Below are positions 1-6,651 of a stretch of DNA of 7,641 nucleotides, in pieces (position 1 is the first letter of the stretch; every line of letters begins with the position of its first letter). Source of the DNA: an uncultured Bacteroidales bacterium (lineage in GTDB: Bacteria; Bacteroidota; Bacteroidia; Bacteroidales; UBA932); the NCBI GenBank assembly GCA_910585445.1, contig CAJUEK010000056.1:1-7641 (forward strand), read 5' to 3'. The notes under the pieces are model-generated. The model saw only the letters and a list, made by a program, of their open reading frames with translations, made no database searches and had not been told where the DNA came from. The position numbers were made by a program, and so were the translations under genes.

Positions 1-36
1 AACGAACTTATTCAGCTGTCACTCTTTTAGTTATAA

Positions 37-267
37 TTCATCGAACTCACGTTAAGTCTTACGGGCAATTATGCCATATCTGACTTCGGCCACTCTGCTG
101 GAGCTGCACTTAATCTTCATGTGCAGGGATTCACATTCTGTGTCGGTTCGGACTCTTTCCTGCCGTTTGCGAATGTAAACCCTCAGTTCATTCCTATAGA
201 CAATTGGAATACCAACGTTACCGTAATGCTTTGCTTTGCGTTCGGGAAGTATCACAAGATGCGCTGA
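37..267 (+). pseudogene. 3' fragment of an outer-membrane beta-barrel gene, frame broken at its 5' end
   Basis: Frame 1 is open from 37 to the TGA at 265-267 and encodes about 76 residues. They alternate hydrophobic and polar side chains with glycine turns (LTLSLTGNYAISDFGHSAGA, then a strand around GFTFCVGSDSFLPF, and a last strand VTVMLCFAFGK). That is the pattern of the last strands of a Bacteroidetes outer-membrane barrel; the layout recalls the DUF5723 family, but this is a guess from pattern. No plausible start codon lies inside: the only ATG codons are near the end. The frame is closed upstream by TAG at 28-30 and TAA at 34-36. Frames 2 and 3 stay open from base 1 to stops at 53-55 and 81-83, so one frameshift between about 37 and 80 would rejoin an upstream gene. 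It is therefore either a decayed gene, a gene with a real or sequencing frameshift, or a fragment. The antisense reading frame over the same bases is considered a shadow. Confidence 0.5.
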
Positions 268-319
268 CGGCGGGGATTGATTGCCGCGTGCCATGGTAAT
301 GATACTGGCATGCAATGAT

Positions 320-354
320 AAAGGGGCTGGCTAAAATATTAGTCAAGCCCCTTT
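320..354 (+). terminator. Rho-independent terminator between convergent genes
   Basis: Arms AAAGGGGCT (320-328) and AGCCCCTTT (346-354) are perfectly complementary. They continue inward as GGCTAA/TTAGTC with one G-T wobble and a single bulged A at 345, closing on an AATA loop. The plus-strand 3' side runs into a T-rich tract (355-365). The minus-strand side also has a short T run, so the element may work in both directions, ending the barrel gene at 267 and the DUF1963 gene ending at 474. Confidence 0.85.
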
Positions 355-473
355 TCCTTGTTTTAACGGTGAGTTAACCTCGACCTTATTTCCAAATATT
401 CAATTCTCAGAGAGTTATTCTGATTTTTTAGGTCACCCTCTTTTCGTTTTCTGTGCGGTCAGTTACGGCCATG

Positions 474-1109
474 TCAGCGGGCACACATATATGCCTTGGT
501 CTTCTTCCAGTTGCCGAATTTCAAATCGGACTCTTTCATGAGCAGGTTGACCATCCCGTTGCCTTGGAACTGCAGGCCAAGTTCAGCGTCACATCCGAGC
601 TGGATAAGGCTGAGCATGTCAGGATAATTTTCGCGTGTCTGCGGACTTGACGGCACTCCGAGCAACTTGAATCCTTCCTCATCGTCTGCGCAGGCGGAAA
701 ATGTGATTTCAAGTTCATGGTCAGTAAGCGGCTGGTCTTCATCGTCAACAAGCATGCAGCTCTGGAATGTCTCAAAATTGATGGATTTTGCATATTTTAC
801 CACAAACTCCCCTTTCTTCCATTCCCCCGGGCCGTTTCCGGTGGCGTTCTCATATCCGAGCCACTCGTCCAGGGCAGCGAAGAAATACAGCATGCCCTCG
901 TGAGGTAGCTTTCCTTCAGGGTCGAAGGGAGCTATGTCCTCGCAGTTTATCTGGCATATGAAAGTCAAGGGATAATCGTATGTCTCCCCGTCTTCCGTAA
1001 CCGGTACTGTCGGATATTGCATGTTTTCAGGCATGTCCGGGTCGCCCCACCATTTGCTGGCGCAGAAAAGCACCCTGTCGGTCTTCTTTAGATTGATTTT
1101 TATTGCCAT
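474..1109 (-). CDS. DUF1963 (YwqG-like) family protein
   Basis: This 211-residue protein carries, in order, the landmarks of the DUF1963/YwqG family. These are SKWWGDPDMP (residues 18-27), YPLTFICQINCEDIAPFD (46-63), LPHEGMLYFF (68-77), LLGVPSSPQ (149-157) and a C-terminal LIQLGCD...FQGNGMVNLLMKESDL block (168-196). There is no signal peptide or membrane segment, so it is presumably cytoplasmic. The family has no established biochemical role and I assign none. The length is somewhat shorter than typical YwqG proteins, but both ends of the domain are present. The ATG at 1109 has an A/T-rich leader without a Shine-Dalgarno sequence, as is usual in this phylum. It lies 96 bases downstream of the barrel gene in the same orientation. 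It could be read through from the pyk operon or have its own promoter near the 1128-1139 palindrome. The hairpin at 320-354 probably ends the transcript. Confidence 0.85.
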   Translation of the reverse strand: MAIKINLKKTDRVLFCASKWWGDPDMPENMQYPTVPVTEDGETYDYPLTFICQINCEDIAPFDPEGKLPHEGMLYFFAALDEWLGYENATGNGPGEWKKGEFVVKYAKSINFETFQSCMLVDDEDQPLTDHELEITFSACADDEEGFKLLGVPSSPQTRENYPDMLSLIQLGCDAELGLQFQGNGMVNLLMKESDLKFGNWKKTKAYMCAR

Positions 1110-1127
1110 ATATGTTATATTTTATAC

Positions 1128-1139
1128 TTTGTATACAAA
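1128..1139 (-). promoter_or_regulatory. 12-base perfect palindrome upstream of the DUF1963 gene
   Basis: TTTGTATACAAA reads the same on both strands and ends 18 bases before the ATG at 1109, within a very A/T-rich leader. Its position fits an operator or part of a promoter. I find no clean TAnnTTTG box on the minus strand in this gap, so a promoter is not proven. Confidence 0.3.
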
Positions 1140-1205
1140 CACTTCGCCTCAGCATAATCAAGCAAGCTTCCCGCTGTCCAACATCTGAGCCGGTTTTGCA
1201 TACAG

Positions 1206-1835
1206 CTAAAATGTCAGTGAAATTCCCACGGACAAGGCCAGGACAAGTGCCTCATTACGGTTCGTCATATCAACAGGGACAGCGATGCCGTCGTATGTCA
1301 CTGTAGGATGTGTGTATGTGACGCGTGCAGATGCCAGGAAATCAAGTTTTGTGCAGCGGCTGAGCGACATTCTCCATCCTCCGCCAGCTTTTGCCGTTAC
1401 GATTTCCTGCGGGCCTGGCTTTATGCATATGCCGCTTCCGAGGTCAAGGAACGTAAGCCACCTGTCTGCAAGCGGGTTCTTGCCGAAATACCTTGTGATG
1501 CGGAAAGACATCGGCACGACTCTGTTATAATGTCCGATGCCTGCATATCCTGCATAGAATGAAAGATTCCAGTGCCTGTTGAAGTTGTATCCGGCATGGA
1601 GATAAGCTTCGGCATTGCTTATGTATCCTGCCGCATTTCCTCTCTGGTCTATCCTGTAGCCTTCCGATGAGAAGAAATTGTAATGCCAGCCGGACCAGAA
1701 AGAGGACACATAGCTCCATTCGGCCCCGAAAGTGAAGCGTGTGTACTCATCGTCACCCTTGGCCTTTTCTCCGGCCTCAAGACTGAGAAAAGTGCAGGCG
1801 AGCAGAATGAACGTATATGCAAGTCTTCTCTTCAT
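1206..1835 (-). CDS. Predicted outer-membrane beta-barrel protein, unknown function (209 aa)
   Basis: The N-terminus MKRRLAYTFILLACTFLSLEAG is a classical signal peptide: basic start, then a hydrophobic core to about residue 20. The mature part is built of alternating amphipathic strands rich in Tyr, Trp and Gly (for example LHAGYNFNRHWNLSFYAGYAG at about 79-99). It ends VGISLTF with a terminal phenylalanine, the usual C-terminal signal for insertion into the outer membrane. I infer a small eight-to-ten-strand barrel. The sequence looks like a conserved hypothetical of Bacteroidales, but I know no function for it. The ATG at 1835 lies only 2 bases after the stop of the preceding barrel gene, so translation is probably coupled. 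The two barrels and pyk appear to form one operon. No catalytic motif is visible. Confidence 0.8.
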   Translation of the reverse strand: MKRRLAYTFILLACTFLSLEAGEKAKGDDEYTRFTFGAEWSYVSSFWSGWHYNFFSSEGYRIDQRGNAAGYISNAEAYLHAGYNFNRHWNLSFYAGYAGIGHYNRVVPMSFRITRYFGKNPLADRWLTFLDLGSGICIKPGPQEIVTAKAGGGWRMSLSRCTKLDFLASARVTYTHPTVTYDGIAVPVDMTNRNEALVLALSVGISLTF

Positions 1836-1837
1836 GT

Positions 1838-2374
1838 TCAGAATCTGTATCCTATTCCTATTTCCGGCATGAACGCTTTCATCAGGCCGCCCTTGAAATA
1901 TCTCATGTCAATGGCTTCCTCCCTGAAAGTCAGATGGCTGCCTATGACTGGAGCTATGCTTATGGATATGTCAACGTTGCGCTTGTATATGCACCTTACG
2001 CCGGCCCTGCCTTTCAGGCCAAAGAAGAAGCCTGTATCTGATTTGAAATCACGGCACAATCCTGCCGCTATGCCAGGTCCGGCAAATATGGTTATCTTGT
2101 TTCCGCATACGGATTCCATTACGGCAATCGCGAAATTCCATGTGAAAGATGCGGATATGCCCGGAATTGACGTGCGTCCGGAAAAAGCTTCTGCGGTTTC
2201 CGCATATAAGGTCACGCGTGTGAAGCTGCCGTCATCCGTGTCAAGCTCATGATACAGTCCCATGCCTGAATAGCCGTAAACCGTGCCTATGCAATGCTTC
2301 TGGGCACAGGCCGATATGCAGGCCAGTGACAGCAGCAAAGTCGCTAAGGCTATTTTGAGGCATCGTTCAGGCAT
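1838..2374 (-). CDS. Predicted outer-membrane beta-barrel protein, unknown function (178 aa)
   Basis: Residues 1-24 form a signal peptide (hydrophobic core LKIALATLLLSLACIS). Signal peptidase I cleavage is likely after ACA, leaving Gln25. ISAC at 20-23 also fits a lipobox, so a lipoprotein cannot be excluded, but a barrel is more consistent with cleavage at ACA. The mature chain alternates hydrophobic and polar residues in strands (GISASFTWNFAIAVME, ITIFAGPGIAAGL, VDISISIAPVIGSHLTF). It ends EIGIGYRF with the aromatic C-terminus typical of outer-membrane barrels. The ATG at 2374 sits 11 bases after the pyruvate kinase stop, with only a weak GGA as ribosome site. The gene therefore depends on the pyk transcript unless a promoter lies inside pyk. 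The role is unknown, and its partner is the barrel encoded immediately downstream. Confidence 0.8.
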   Translation of the reverse strand: MPERCLKIALATLLLSLACISACAQKHCIGTVYGYSGMGLYHELDTDDGSFTRVTLYAETAEAFSGRTSIPGISASFTWNFAIAVMESVCGNKITIFAGPGIAAGLCRDFKSDTGFFFGLKGRAGVRCIYKRNVDISISIAPVIGSHLTFREEAIDMRYFKGGLMKAFMPEIGIGYRF

Positions 2375-2385
2375 ATTCCGGCATT

Positions 2386-3789
2386 TCAGACGTATTTGAA
2401 TTCCATATAGGTCGCTCCGATGGCATCGTTGAAGCTGCCTCCTATGAAGCCGACGAGGTCTCCCTTCTTGAGTTTTCCGTCCTCAGTCAGCAGCCGTATG
2501 GAGTTGCTGACGAATCCCTCCTTTGTGCCGGTAACTTCAAAAGGATAGCCGTAGATGTCGTAGGTGAGGGCAAGTTCCCTCATTGTATAGCCGTTGTAGC
2601 ACATTGCGTATATCGGAACTTTCGGCCTGAATTCGGCCAGATAGCGTCCCGTGCGTCCGGTCCATGTGTCAAATATTATGGCCTTTACCGGAAGCTGCAG
2701 TGTCGCGGCAACAAGTGAGCGTGCCAGCACTGCTGCAATCGGTTTGGTGACATTTACAAGGTCCATAGGAGGAGGCGTCAAGATGGACTCTTCTGTCGCT
2801 ACTGCAATCCTGTACATTGTCCTTACCGCTTCCACAGGGTATTTCCCTGAGGCTGTCTCCCCGCTGAGCATTATGGCGTCCGCGCTCTGGAGGATTGCGT
2901 TCGCCACGTCTGTGACCTCTGCCCTTGTCGGACGCGGGTTGTCTATCATGCTGTGAAGCATCTGGGTGGCTACTATGACAGGCTTTTTGCGTGCGCGGCA
3001 CTTGCTGATGATATTCTTTTGCAGAAGCGGGATTCTCTCTGCCGCTATCTCCACGCCAAGGTCTCCCCTCGCAATCATGACTCCGTAGCAGTGCGACAAT
3101 ATCTCGTCAAGGTTATCGACTCCCTGCTGGTTCTCAATCTTGGATATTATCTTCAGGTGGCTTTTGTTCTCGTCGAGAATCTCCTGTATCTCAATGAGAT
3201 CCTTCTTGGTGCGCACGAATGAATGCGCGATGAAGTCGATGTCTGCTTCTATTGCCCATTGTACGAATGTCCTGTCTTTGTCAGTGAGAGCAGGCAGGGA
3301 TATGTGCACGTTCGGAACATTGACGCTTTTCTTGCCTTTGATGACTCCTGCGTTCTGCACTTCGCACAGGAGCTTTCCGCCGTCCTTTCCTGTCACGAGA
3401 ATCTCCACGGCCCCGTCATCGAGCAGCACGCTCGCCCCTACAGGGACATCTTCAACGAAAAACGGGCATGTGGTGTAGAGAACTTTGGATGTACAGAAAT
3501 TCTGCGGGCCGTCATGTATCTCAATCCAGTCGCCTTCCTTTACGACGAAGCCTACGGCATTCTCCATGGCAGTAAGTCTCACTTCCGGACCTTTCGTGTC
3601 AACGAGGATTGCAATCTTGTCAGATACTGCCCTGATATTGTCCACGATTTTCTGTGCGCCTTCGATTGTGGCATGGGCAGAATTGATGCGTGCTACGTTC
3701 ATTCCGTTGAGATAAAGTTCGCGGATGAACTCAGTTTCGCAATTCATGTCCGATATCGTGCAGATTATTTTAGTCTTTTTCTGTTCCAT
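2386..3789 (-). CDS. pyk: Pyruvate kinase
   Basis: The enzyme transfers phosphate from phosphoenolpyruvate to ADP, giving pyruvate and ATP, the last step of glycolysis, in the cytoplasm. The 467 residues match the usual bacterial length. The first barrel strand holds MNVARINSAHA (30-40). DTKGPEVR (64-71) begins the A/B boundary and the B domain follows to about 165. The signature IISKIENQQGV (214-224) contains catalytic Lys217 and metal ligand Glu219. MIARGDLGVE (238-247) supplies Asp243, VATQMLHSM (273-281) supplies Thr275, and PTRAEVTDVANAIL plus LSGETASGKYP follow. The C domain has a TWTGRTGR loop (375-382) where sugar-phosphate effectors bind in other pyruvate kinases. Glu69 aligns with the glutamate of K+-dependent enzymes. 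However, the Ser that helps bind K+ in NFSHG is Ala38 here. It is the first gene of a probable operon with two barrel proteins. The ATG at 3789 has no Shine-Dalgarno sequence. Confidence 0.97.
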   Translation of the reverse strand: MEQKKTKIICTISDMNCETEFIRELYLNGMNVARINSAHATIEGAQKIVDNIRAVSDKIAILVDTKGPEVRLTAMENAVGFVVKEGDWIEIHDGPQNFCTSKVLYTTCPFFVEDVPVGASVLLDDGAVEILVTGKDGGKLLCEVQNAGVIKGKKSVNVPNVHISLPALTDKDRTFVQWAIEADIDFIAHSFVRTKKDLIEIQEILDENKSHLKIISKIENQQGVDNLDEILSHCYGVMIARGDLGVEIAAERIPLLQKNIISKCRARKKPVIVATQMLHSMIDNPRPTRAEVTDVANAILQSADAIMLSGETASGKYPVEAVRTMYRIAVATEESILTPPPMDLVNVTKPIAAVLARSLVAATLQLPVKAIIFDTWTGRTGRYLAEFRPKVPIYAMCYNGYTMRELALTYDIYGYPFEVTGTKEGFVSNSIRLLTEDGKLKKGDLVGFIGGSFNDAIGATYMEFKYV

Positions 3790-3830
3790 AACGTTTTGTA
3801 CACTACATTTTTAGATTCTTTCAAAAGATG

Positions 3831-3858
3831 GCCGGGACTCCACTGCTGGAACTCCGGC
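3831..3858 (-). other. Imperfect hairpin in the pyk leader region
   Basis: GCCGG (3831-3835) pairs with CCGGC (3854-3858). Inside, TCCA (3839-3842) pairs with TGGA (3847-3850) around a CTGC loop, with a 3x3 internal loop between the two stems. It lies 42 bases before the pyk start codon on the minus strand and would be in the pyk 5' untranslated region if transcription starts beyond 3858. It has no T tract, so it is not a standard terminator. Confidence 0.3.
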
Positions 3859-3896
3859 TTCATGTCACGGCTGCGGGAGCCTGTTCTAACCGATTG

Positions 3897-3914
3897 CGAA
3901 TTTAGCAAAATTCG
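3897..3914. promoter_or_regulatory. Perfect inverted repeat in the divergent promoter region
   Basis: CGAATTT (3897-3903) and AAATTCG (3908-3914) are perfect complements around AGCA. The repeat lies 22 bases upstream of the -7 box at 3937-3944, so it covers about -54 to -37 of that promoter. A TAnnTTTG-like sequence with one mismatch (GAATTTTG on the minus strand, 3913-3906) lies inside it and could serve pyk. A shared operator for both divergent transcripts is possible, but this is inference from position only. Confidence 0.35.
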
Positions 3915-3936
3915 GGGAAATTGACGGAAAAATTCT

Positions 3937-3944
3937 TAACTTTG
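3937..3944 (+). promoter_or_regulatory. Bacteroidetes-type -7 promoter box for the GNAT-rarA operon
   Basis: TAACTTTG matches the TAnnTTTG consensus of the Bacteroidetes primary sigma factor exactly. Transcription would start near 3951, about 25 bases before the ATG at 3976. No clear TTTG element is seen at the expected 19-21 base spacing; a TTG at 3921-3923 is too close. Confidence 0.6.
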
Positions 3945-3975
3945 TCGAGTTGTACTGACCAAAACGATAAAATCT

Positions 3976-5106
3976 ATGGCCATTTTGATAAAGGCGGTCA
4001 CTTCGAGGAAGGACCTGAAAATATTTGCCAGGTTTGCCAATAATCTATATAAGGGTAACCGTTTCTATGTTCCCAGCATGCCTTGGGATGATCTCAATAC
4101 ATTTGACAAGAAAAAGAATGGTGCGTTTGAGTTCTGCGAGGCGGGATTCTATCTTGCATACAGAGGCTCCGAGGTAGTGGGCCGTGTGGCTGCCATTGTC
4201 AATTCAAAGGCAAATGAGGCCTGGAAGGTAAGGCAGGTGCGTTTCGGCTGGTTTGACTTCATTGATGACATCGAAGTCTCGCGTGCCCTGTTGGACAAGG
4301 TAATCGAGTTCGGACGCGAGCGCGGCATGACGCAGATTATGGGACCGCTCGGATTTACGGATTTCGATCCGGAGGGCATGCTTGTGGAGGGCTTTGACAG
4401 GCTCAGCACTATGGCCCTCATATATAATCATCCTTATTATCCGGAGCATATGAAAAAGCTCGGATATGTAAAGGAGACCGGCTGGGTGGAGTACAGGATA
4501 ACCATTCCTGAGGAGCTGCCTGAAAGGCATATTAAGCTGGCGCGCCTTGTAATGGAGAGGAACGGCCTGAAAATCAGGAAGTTCACACGCAGGCAGGTCA
4601 AGAAGGAAAAGTACGGCCGCAAGCTGTTTGAACTGATAAATGAGACATATTGCGTACTCTACGGGTATTCTCTCCTTTCGGAGAAGCAGATTGACCTGTA
4701 TGTTGACGTATATCTTGGTCTGGTTGACCTCAGGATGGTCACGTTCATCGAGGATTCGGAGGGGAACCTCATAGCTGCCGGTGTTACGATGCCGTCTCTT
4801 TCGGAGGCTTTGCAGAAATGCCGGGGAGAGCTGCTGCCTTTCGGATGGTGGCATCTGCTCAAGAGCATGTATCTGAAGAAGCCTGATACACTGGACCTGC
4901 TGCTTGTCGGTGTGAAGCCCGAGTGGCAGAACAAGGGTGTCAATTCTCTTCTTTTCCTTGACCTATTCAAAACGGTAAAGGACATGGGCTTCAAGTATGC
5001 GGAGACCAATGCCAATCTTGAGACCAATGCCAAGGTGCAGGCCATGTGGGCGCCTTTTGAGAAGGAACTTCATAAGAGACGCTGGGTATTTGCCAAGGAA
5101 ATCTGA
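3976..5106 (+). CDS. GNAT-like N-acetyltransferase, two-domain, YghO-like
   Basis: This 376-residue cytoplasmic protein has no signal peptide or membrane segment. The N-terminal half has the pattern of a family found widely in bacteria, recalling E. coli YghO: FARFANNLYKGNRFYVPSM (18-36), FYLAYRGSEVVGRVAAIVN (58-76), WFDFIDD (92-98), MGPLGFTDFDPEGMLVEGFD (122-141) and YNHPYYPEHMKKLGY (150-164). The C-terminal half has a recognisable acetyl-CoA binding motif A, VGVKPEWQNKGVNSLLF (311-327), with the Q-x-x-G-x core. It is followed by ETNANLETNAKVQAMW (343-358), where GNAT enzymes carry an Asn-rich segment before the last helix. The substrate is unknown. The start at 3976 follows the promoter box by about 30 bases and has an A-rich leader without a Shine-Dalgarno sequence. 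The gene ends 2 bases before rarA, so the two are co-transcribed and probably translationally coupled. A functional link to replication repair is not shown. Confidence 0.8.
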   Translation: MAILIKAVTSRKDLKIFARFANNLYKGNRFYVPSMPWDDLNTFDKKKNGAFEFCEAGFYLAYRGSEVVGRVAAIVNSKANEAWKVRQVRFGWFDFIDDIEVSRALLDKVIEFGRERGMTQIMGPLGFTDFDPEGMLVEGFDRLSTMALIYNHPYYPEHMKKLGYVKETGWVEYRITIPEELPERHIKLARLVMERNGLKIRKFTRRQVKKEKYGRKLFELINETYCVLYGYSLLSEKQIDLYVDVYLGLVDLRMVTFIEDSEGNLIAAGVTMPSLSEALQKCRGELLPFGWWHLLKSMYLKKPDTLDLLLVGVKPEWQNKGVNSLLFLDLFKTVKDMGFKYAETNANLETNAKVQAMWAPFEKELHKRRWVFAKEI

Positions 5107-5108
5107 AT

Positions 5109-6422
5109 ATGACGGTGATAGGAGATGATGAAATAGGGCGCAGCCGAATGCTGCCTCCGCTTCCCGAAAGGATGCGTCCCCAGAATCTTGAAGGTTATGT
5201 GGGACAGAGGCATCTTATCGGTCCTGGATGCGTGCTCAGGAATATGATAGAAAACGGAAATCTTTCGTCGTTCATATTATGGGGACCTCCGGGTGTCGGC
5301 AAGACAACCCTTTCGAGAATTGTGGCAAAGTCTCTCGGGCGCGAGTTCTTTACTTTGTCTGCCGTGAGCGCCGGGGTGAAGGATGTGCGTGATGTCATTG
5401 ACAGGGCACGTTCAAATTCGCTTTTTTCCGGAGGACTGTCGCCGATTCTGTTTATAGATGAGATACACCGTTTCAGCAAGTCGCAGCAGGATGCGCTTTT
5501 GGGTGCTGTAGAGGACGGTACCATTGTACTTATAGGAGCCACTACGGAGAATCCTTCTTTTGAAGTCATCACTCCCCTTCTGTCGCGCTGCCAGGTATTT
5601 GTGCTGAAGTCTTTGGGAAAGGATGACCTGCAATTTCTTCTTGACAGGGCCATGCGTGAAGACCCGGTGCTCTCACACAAGGATATAACGGTCAATGAGA
5701 CGGAGGCCCTGTTCAGATATAGTTCTGGCGATGCACGAAAGCTACTGAATATACTTGAGATTGTTGTAGGCTCGTTCGGAAGCGCTCCGGTGGTGATTGA
5801 CAATAAGGCGGTCACGTCATGCCTTCAGGAAAACGTTGCCATATACGACAAGGGCGGCGAGATGCACTATGACGTGATATCGGCTTTCATCAAGAGTGTG
5901 CGCGGGTCTGACCCGAATGCTGCCGTGTATTATCTTGCCCGCATGCTTGACGGCGGAGAGGATCCGCTTTTCATTGCACGGCGCCTTTGCATACTTGCTG
6001 CGGAGGATGTGGGACTTGCCAATCCGAATGCGCTGCTTCTTGCAAATTCATGTTTTCAGATAGTGCATACCATCGGTATGCCGGAGGCAAGGATTCCTCT
6101 GGCTGAGGTGACCATCTATTTGGCTTCATCTCCAAAGAGCAATTCCGCCTATATGGCAATCAATGAGGCACTTGCAGTTGCAAAGCAAACTCCTGACGCT
6201 TCAGTCCCGCTCTATTTGAGAAATGCCCCGACAAAGCTGATGGAGGAGCTTGGATATGGTGACGGCTATAAATATGCTCATGATTTTCCCGGCCATTTCG
6301 CTGATTTGGAGTTCATGCCGGACCAGCTTTCCGGCCGCAAGTTCTATGAGCCGGCCGACAACCGTCAGGAGGAAACCCTTCGCTCACGCCTGACATCTTT
6401 GTGGCCAAAATACTACAAGTAA
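5109..6422 (+). CDS. rarA: Replication-associated recombination protein A (AAA+ ATPase RarA/MgsA)
   Basis: RarA/MgsA (relative of eukaryotic WRNIP1/Mgs1) is a homotetrameric ATPase that acts on stalled replication forks and gaps together with SSB, in the cytoplasm. The 437 residues match the family length. Features in order are PLPERMRPQNLEGYVGQRHL (17-36), Walker A GPPGVGKTT (59-67), Walker B ILFIDE (113-118), sensor 1 GATTENPSFEV (143-153), a conserved LLSRCQVF (157-164) with Arg160, and sensor 2 GDARKLLN (207-214). These are followed by the tetramerisation and C-terminal domain with YDKGGEMHYDVISAFIKSVR (246-265), LAAEDVGLANP (296-306) and HDFPGHFADLEFMPDQLSGR (391-410). All catalytic residues are intact. 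The ATG at 5109 is 2 bases after the GNAT stop, and AAGGA at about 5096-5100 inside the upstream gene can act as ribosome site. No strong terminator follows. Confidence 0.95.
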   Translation: MTVIGDDEIGRSRMLPPLPERMRPQNLEGYVGQRHLIGPGCVLRNMIENGNLSSFILWGPPGVGKTTLSRIVAKSLGREFFTLSAVSAGVKDVRDVIDRARSNSLFSGGLSPILFIDEIHRFSKSQQDALLGAVEDGTIVLIGATTENPSFEVITPLLSRCQVFVLKSLGKDDLQFLLDRAMREDPVLSHKDITVNETEALFRYSSGDARKLLNILEIVVGSFGSAPVVIDNKAVTSCLQENVAIYDKGGEMHYDVISAFIKSVRGSDPNAAVYYLARMLDGGEDPLFIARRLCILAAEDVGLANPNALLLANSCFQIVHTIGMPEARIPLAEVTIYLASSPKSNSAYMAINEALAVAKQTPDASVPLYLRNAPTKLMEELGYGDGYKYAHDFPGHFADLEFMPDQLSGRKFYEPADNRQEETLRSRLTSLWPKYYK

Positions 6423-6423
6423 T

Positions 6424-6463
6424 CTGTCTGCCCGGGGTAATATCTTGTAAGACAGTTACTTTC
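6424..6463 (+). terminator. Weak candidate terminator after rarA
   Basis: CTGTCT (6424-6429) and AGACAG (6450-6455) are perfect complements right after the rarA stop. The loop is long (20 bases) and the following tract TTACTTTCC is only partly T-rich. No better terminator is seen nearby. Confidence 0.22.
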
Positions 6464-6531
6464 CTGGTGATGTGCCGGTTTCCCGTCCTTTGGTTGATGG
6501 GATGCTTTTGGCATGAAATGTTGACATCGAC

Positions 6532-6609
6532 TTTCTGATACGGCATCAGGTGTCAGTAGAACTGGTCTCCTATTGGTTAATTAATTGTTTATCATGATTT
6601 CTGATACGG
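6532..6609 (+). repeat. 12-base direct repeat, two copies
   Basis: TTTCTGATACGG occurs at 6532-6543 and again at 6598-6609, 66 bases apart. The first copy is part of a small inverted repeat CTGAT/ATCAG (6535-6549). The flanks differ. The function is unknown. Confidence 0.5.
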
Positions 6610-6651
6610 ATAATTTTCTTGTCTGTTAAATAAACGAGTTGCTTGGGCATA

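Noticed and set aside
52..315. Minus-strand frame of 87 codons at the left edge
   Set aside because: It has no recognisable domain and lies antisense to a plus-strand frame with clear beta-barrel periodicity and a proper C-terminal strand.
1683..2252. Plus-strand frame of 189 codons
   Set aside because: It overlaps both barrel genes on the opposite strand, whose signal peptides and C-terminal strands are convincing.
3223..3924. Plus-strand frame of 233 codons
   Set aside because: It is antisense to the well-supported pyruvate kinase gene and shows no motif, so it is a coding shadow of the codon bias of pyk.
4204..4854. Minus-strand frame of 216 codons
   Set aside because: It lies wholly inside the GNAT gene on the other strand and has no family resemblance.
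5195..5815. Minus-strand frame of 206 codons
   Set aside because: It lies antisense to the Walker motifs of rarA, which are intact and decisive for the plus strand.
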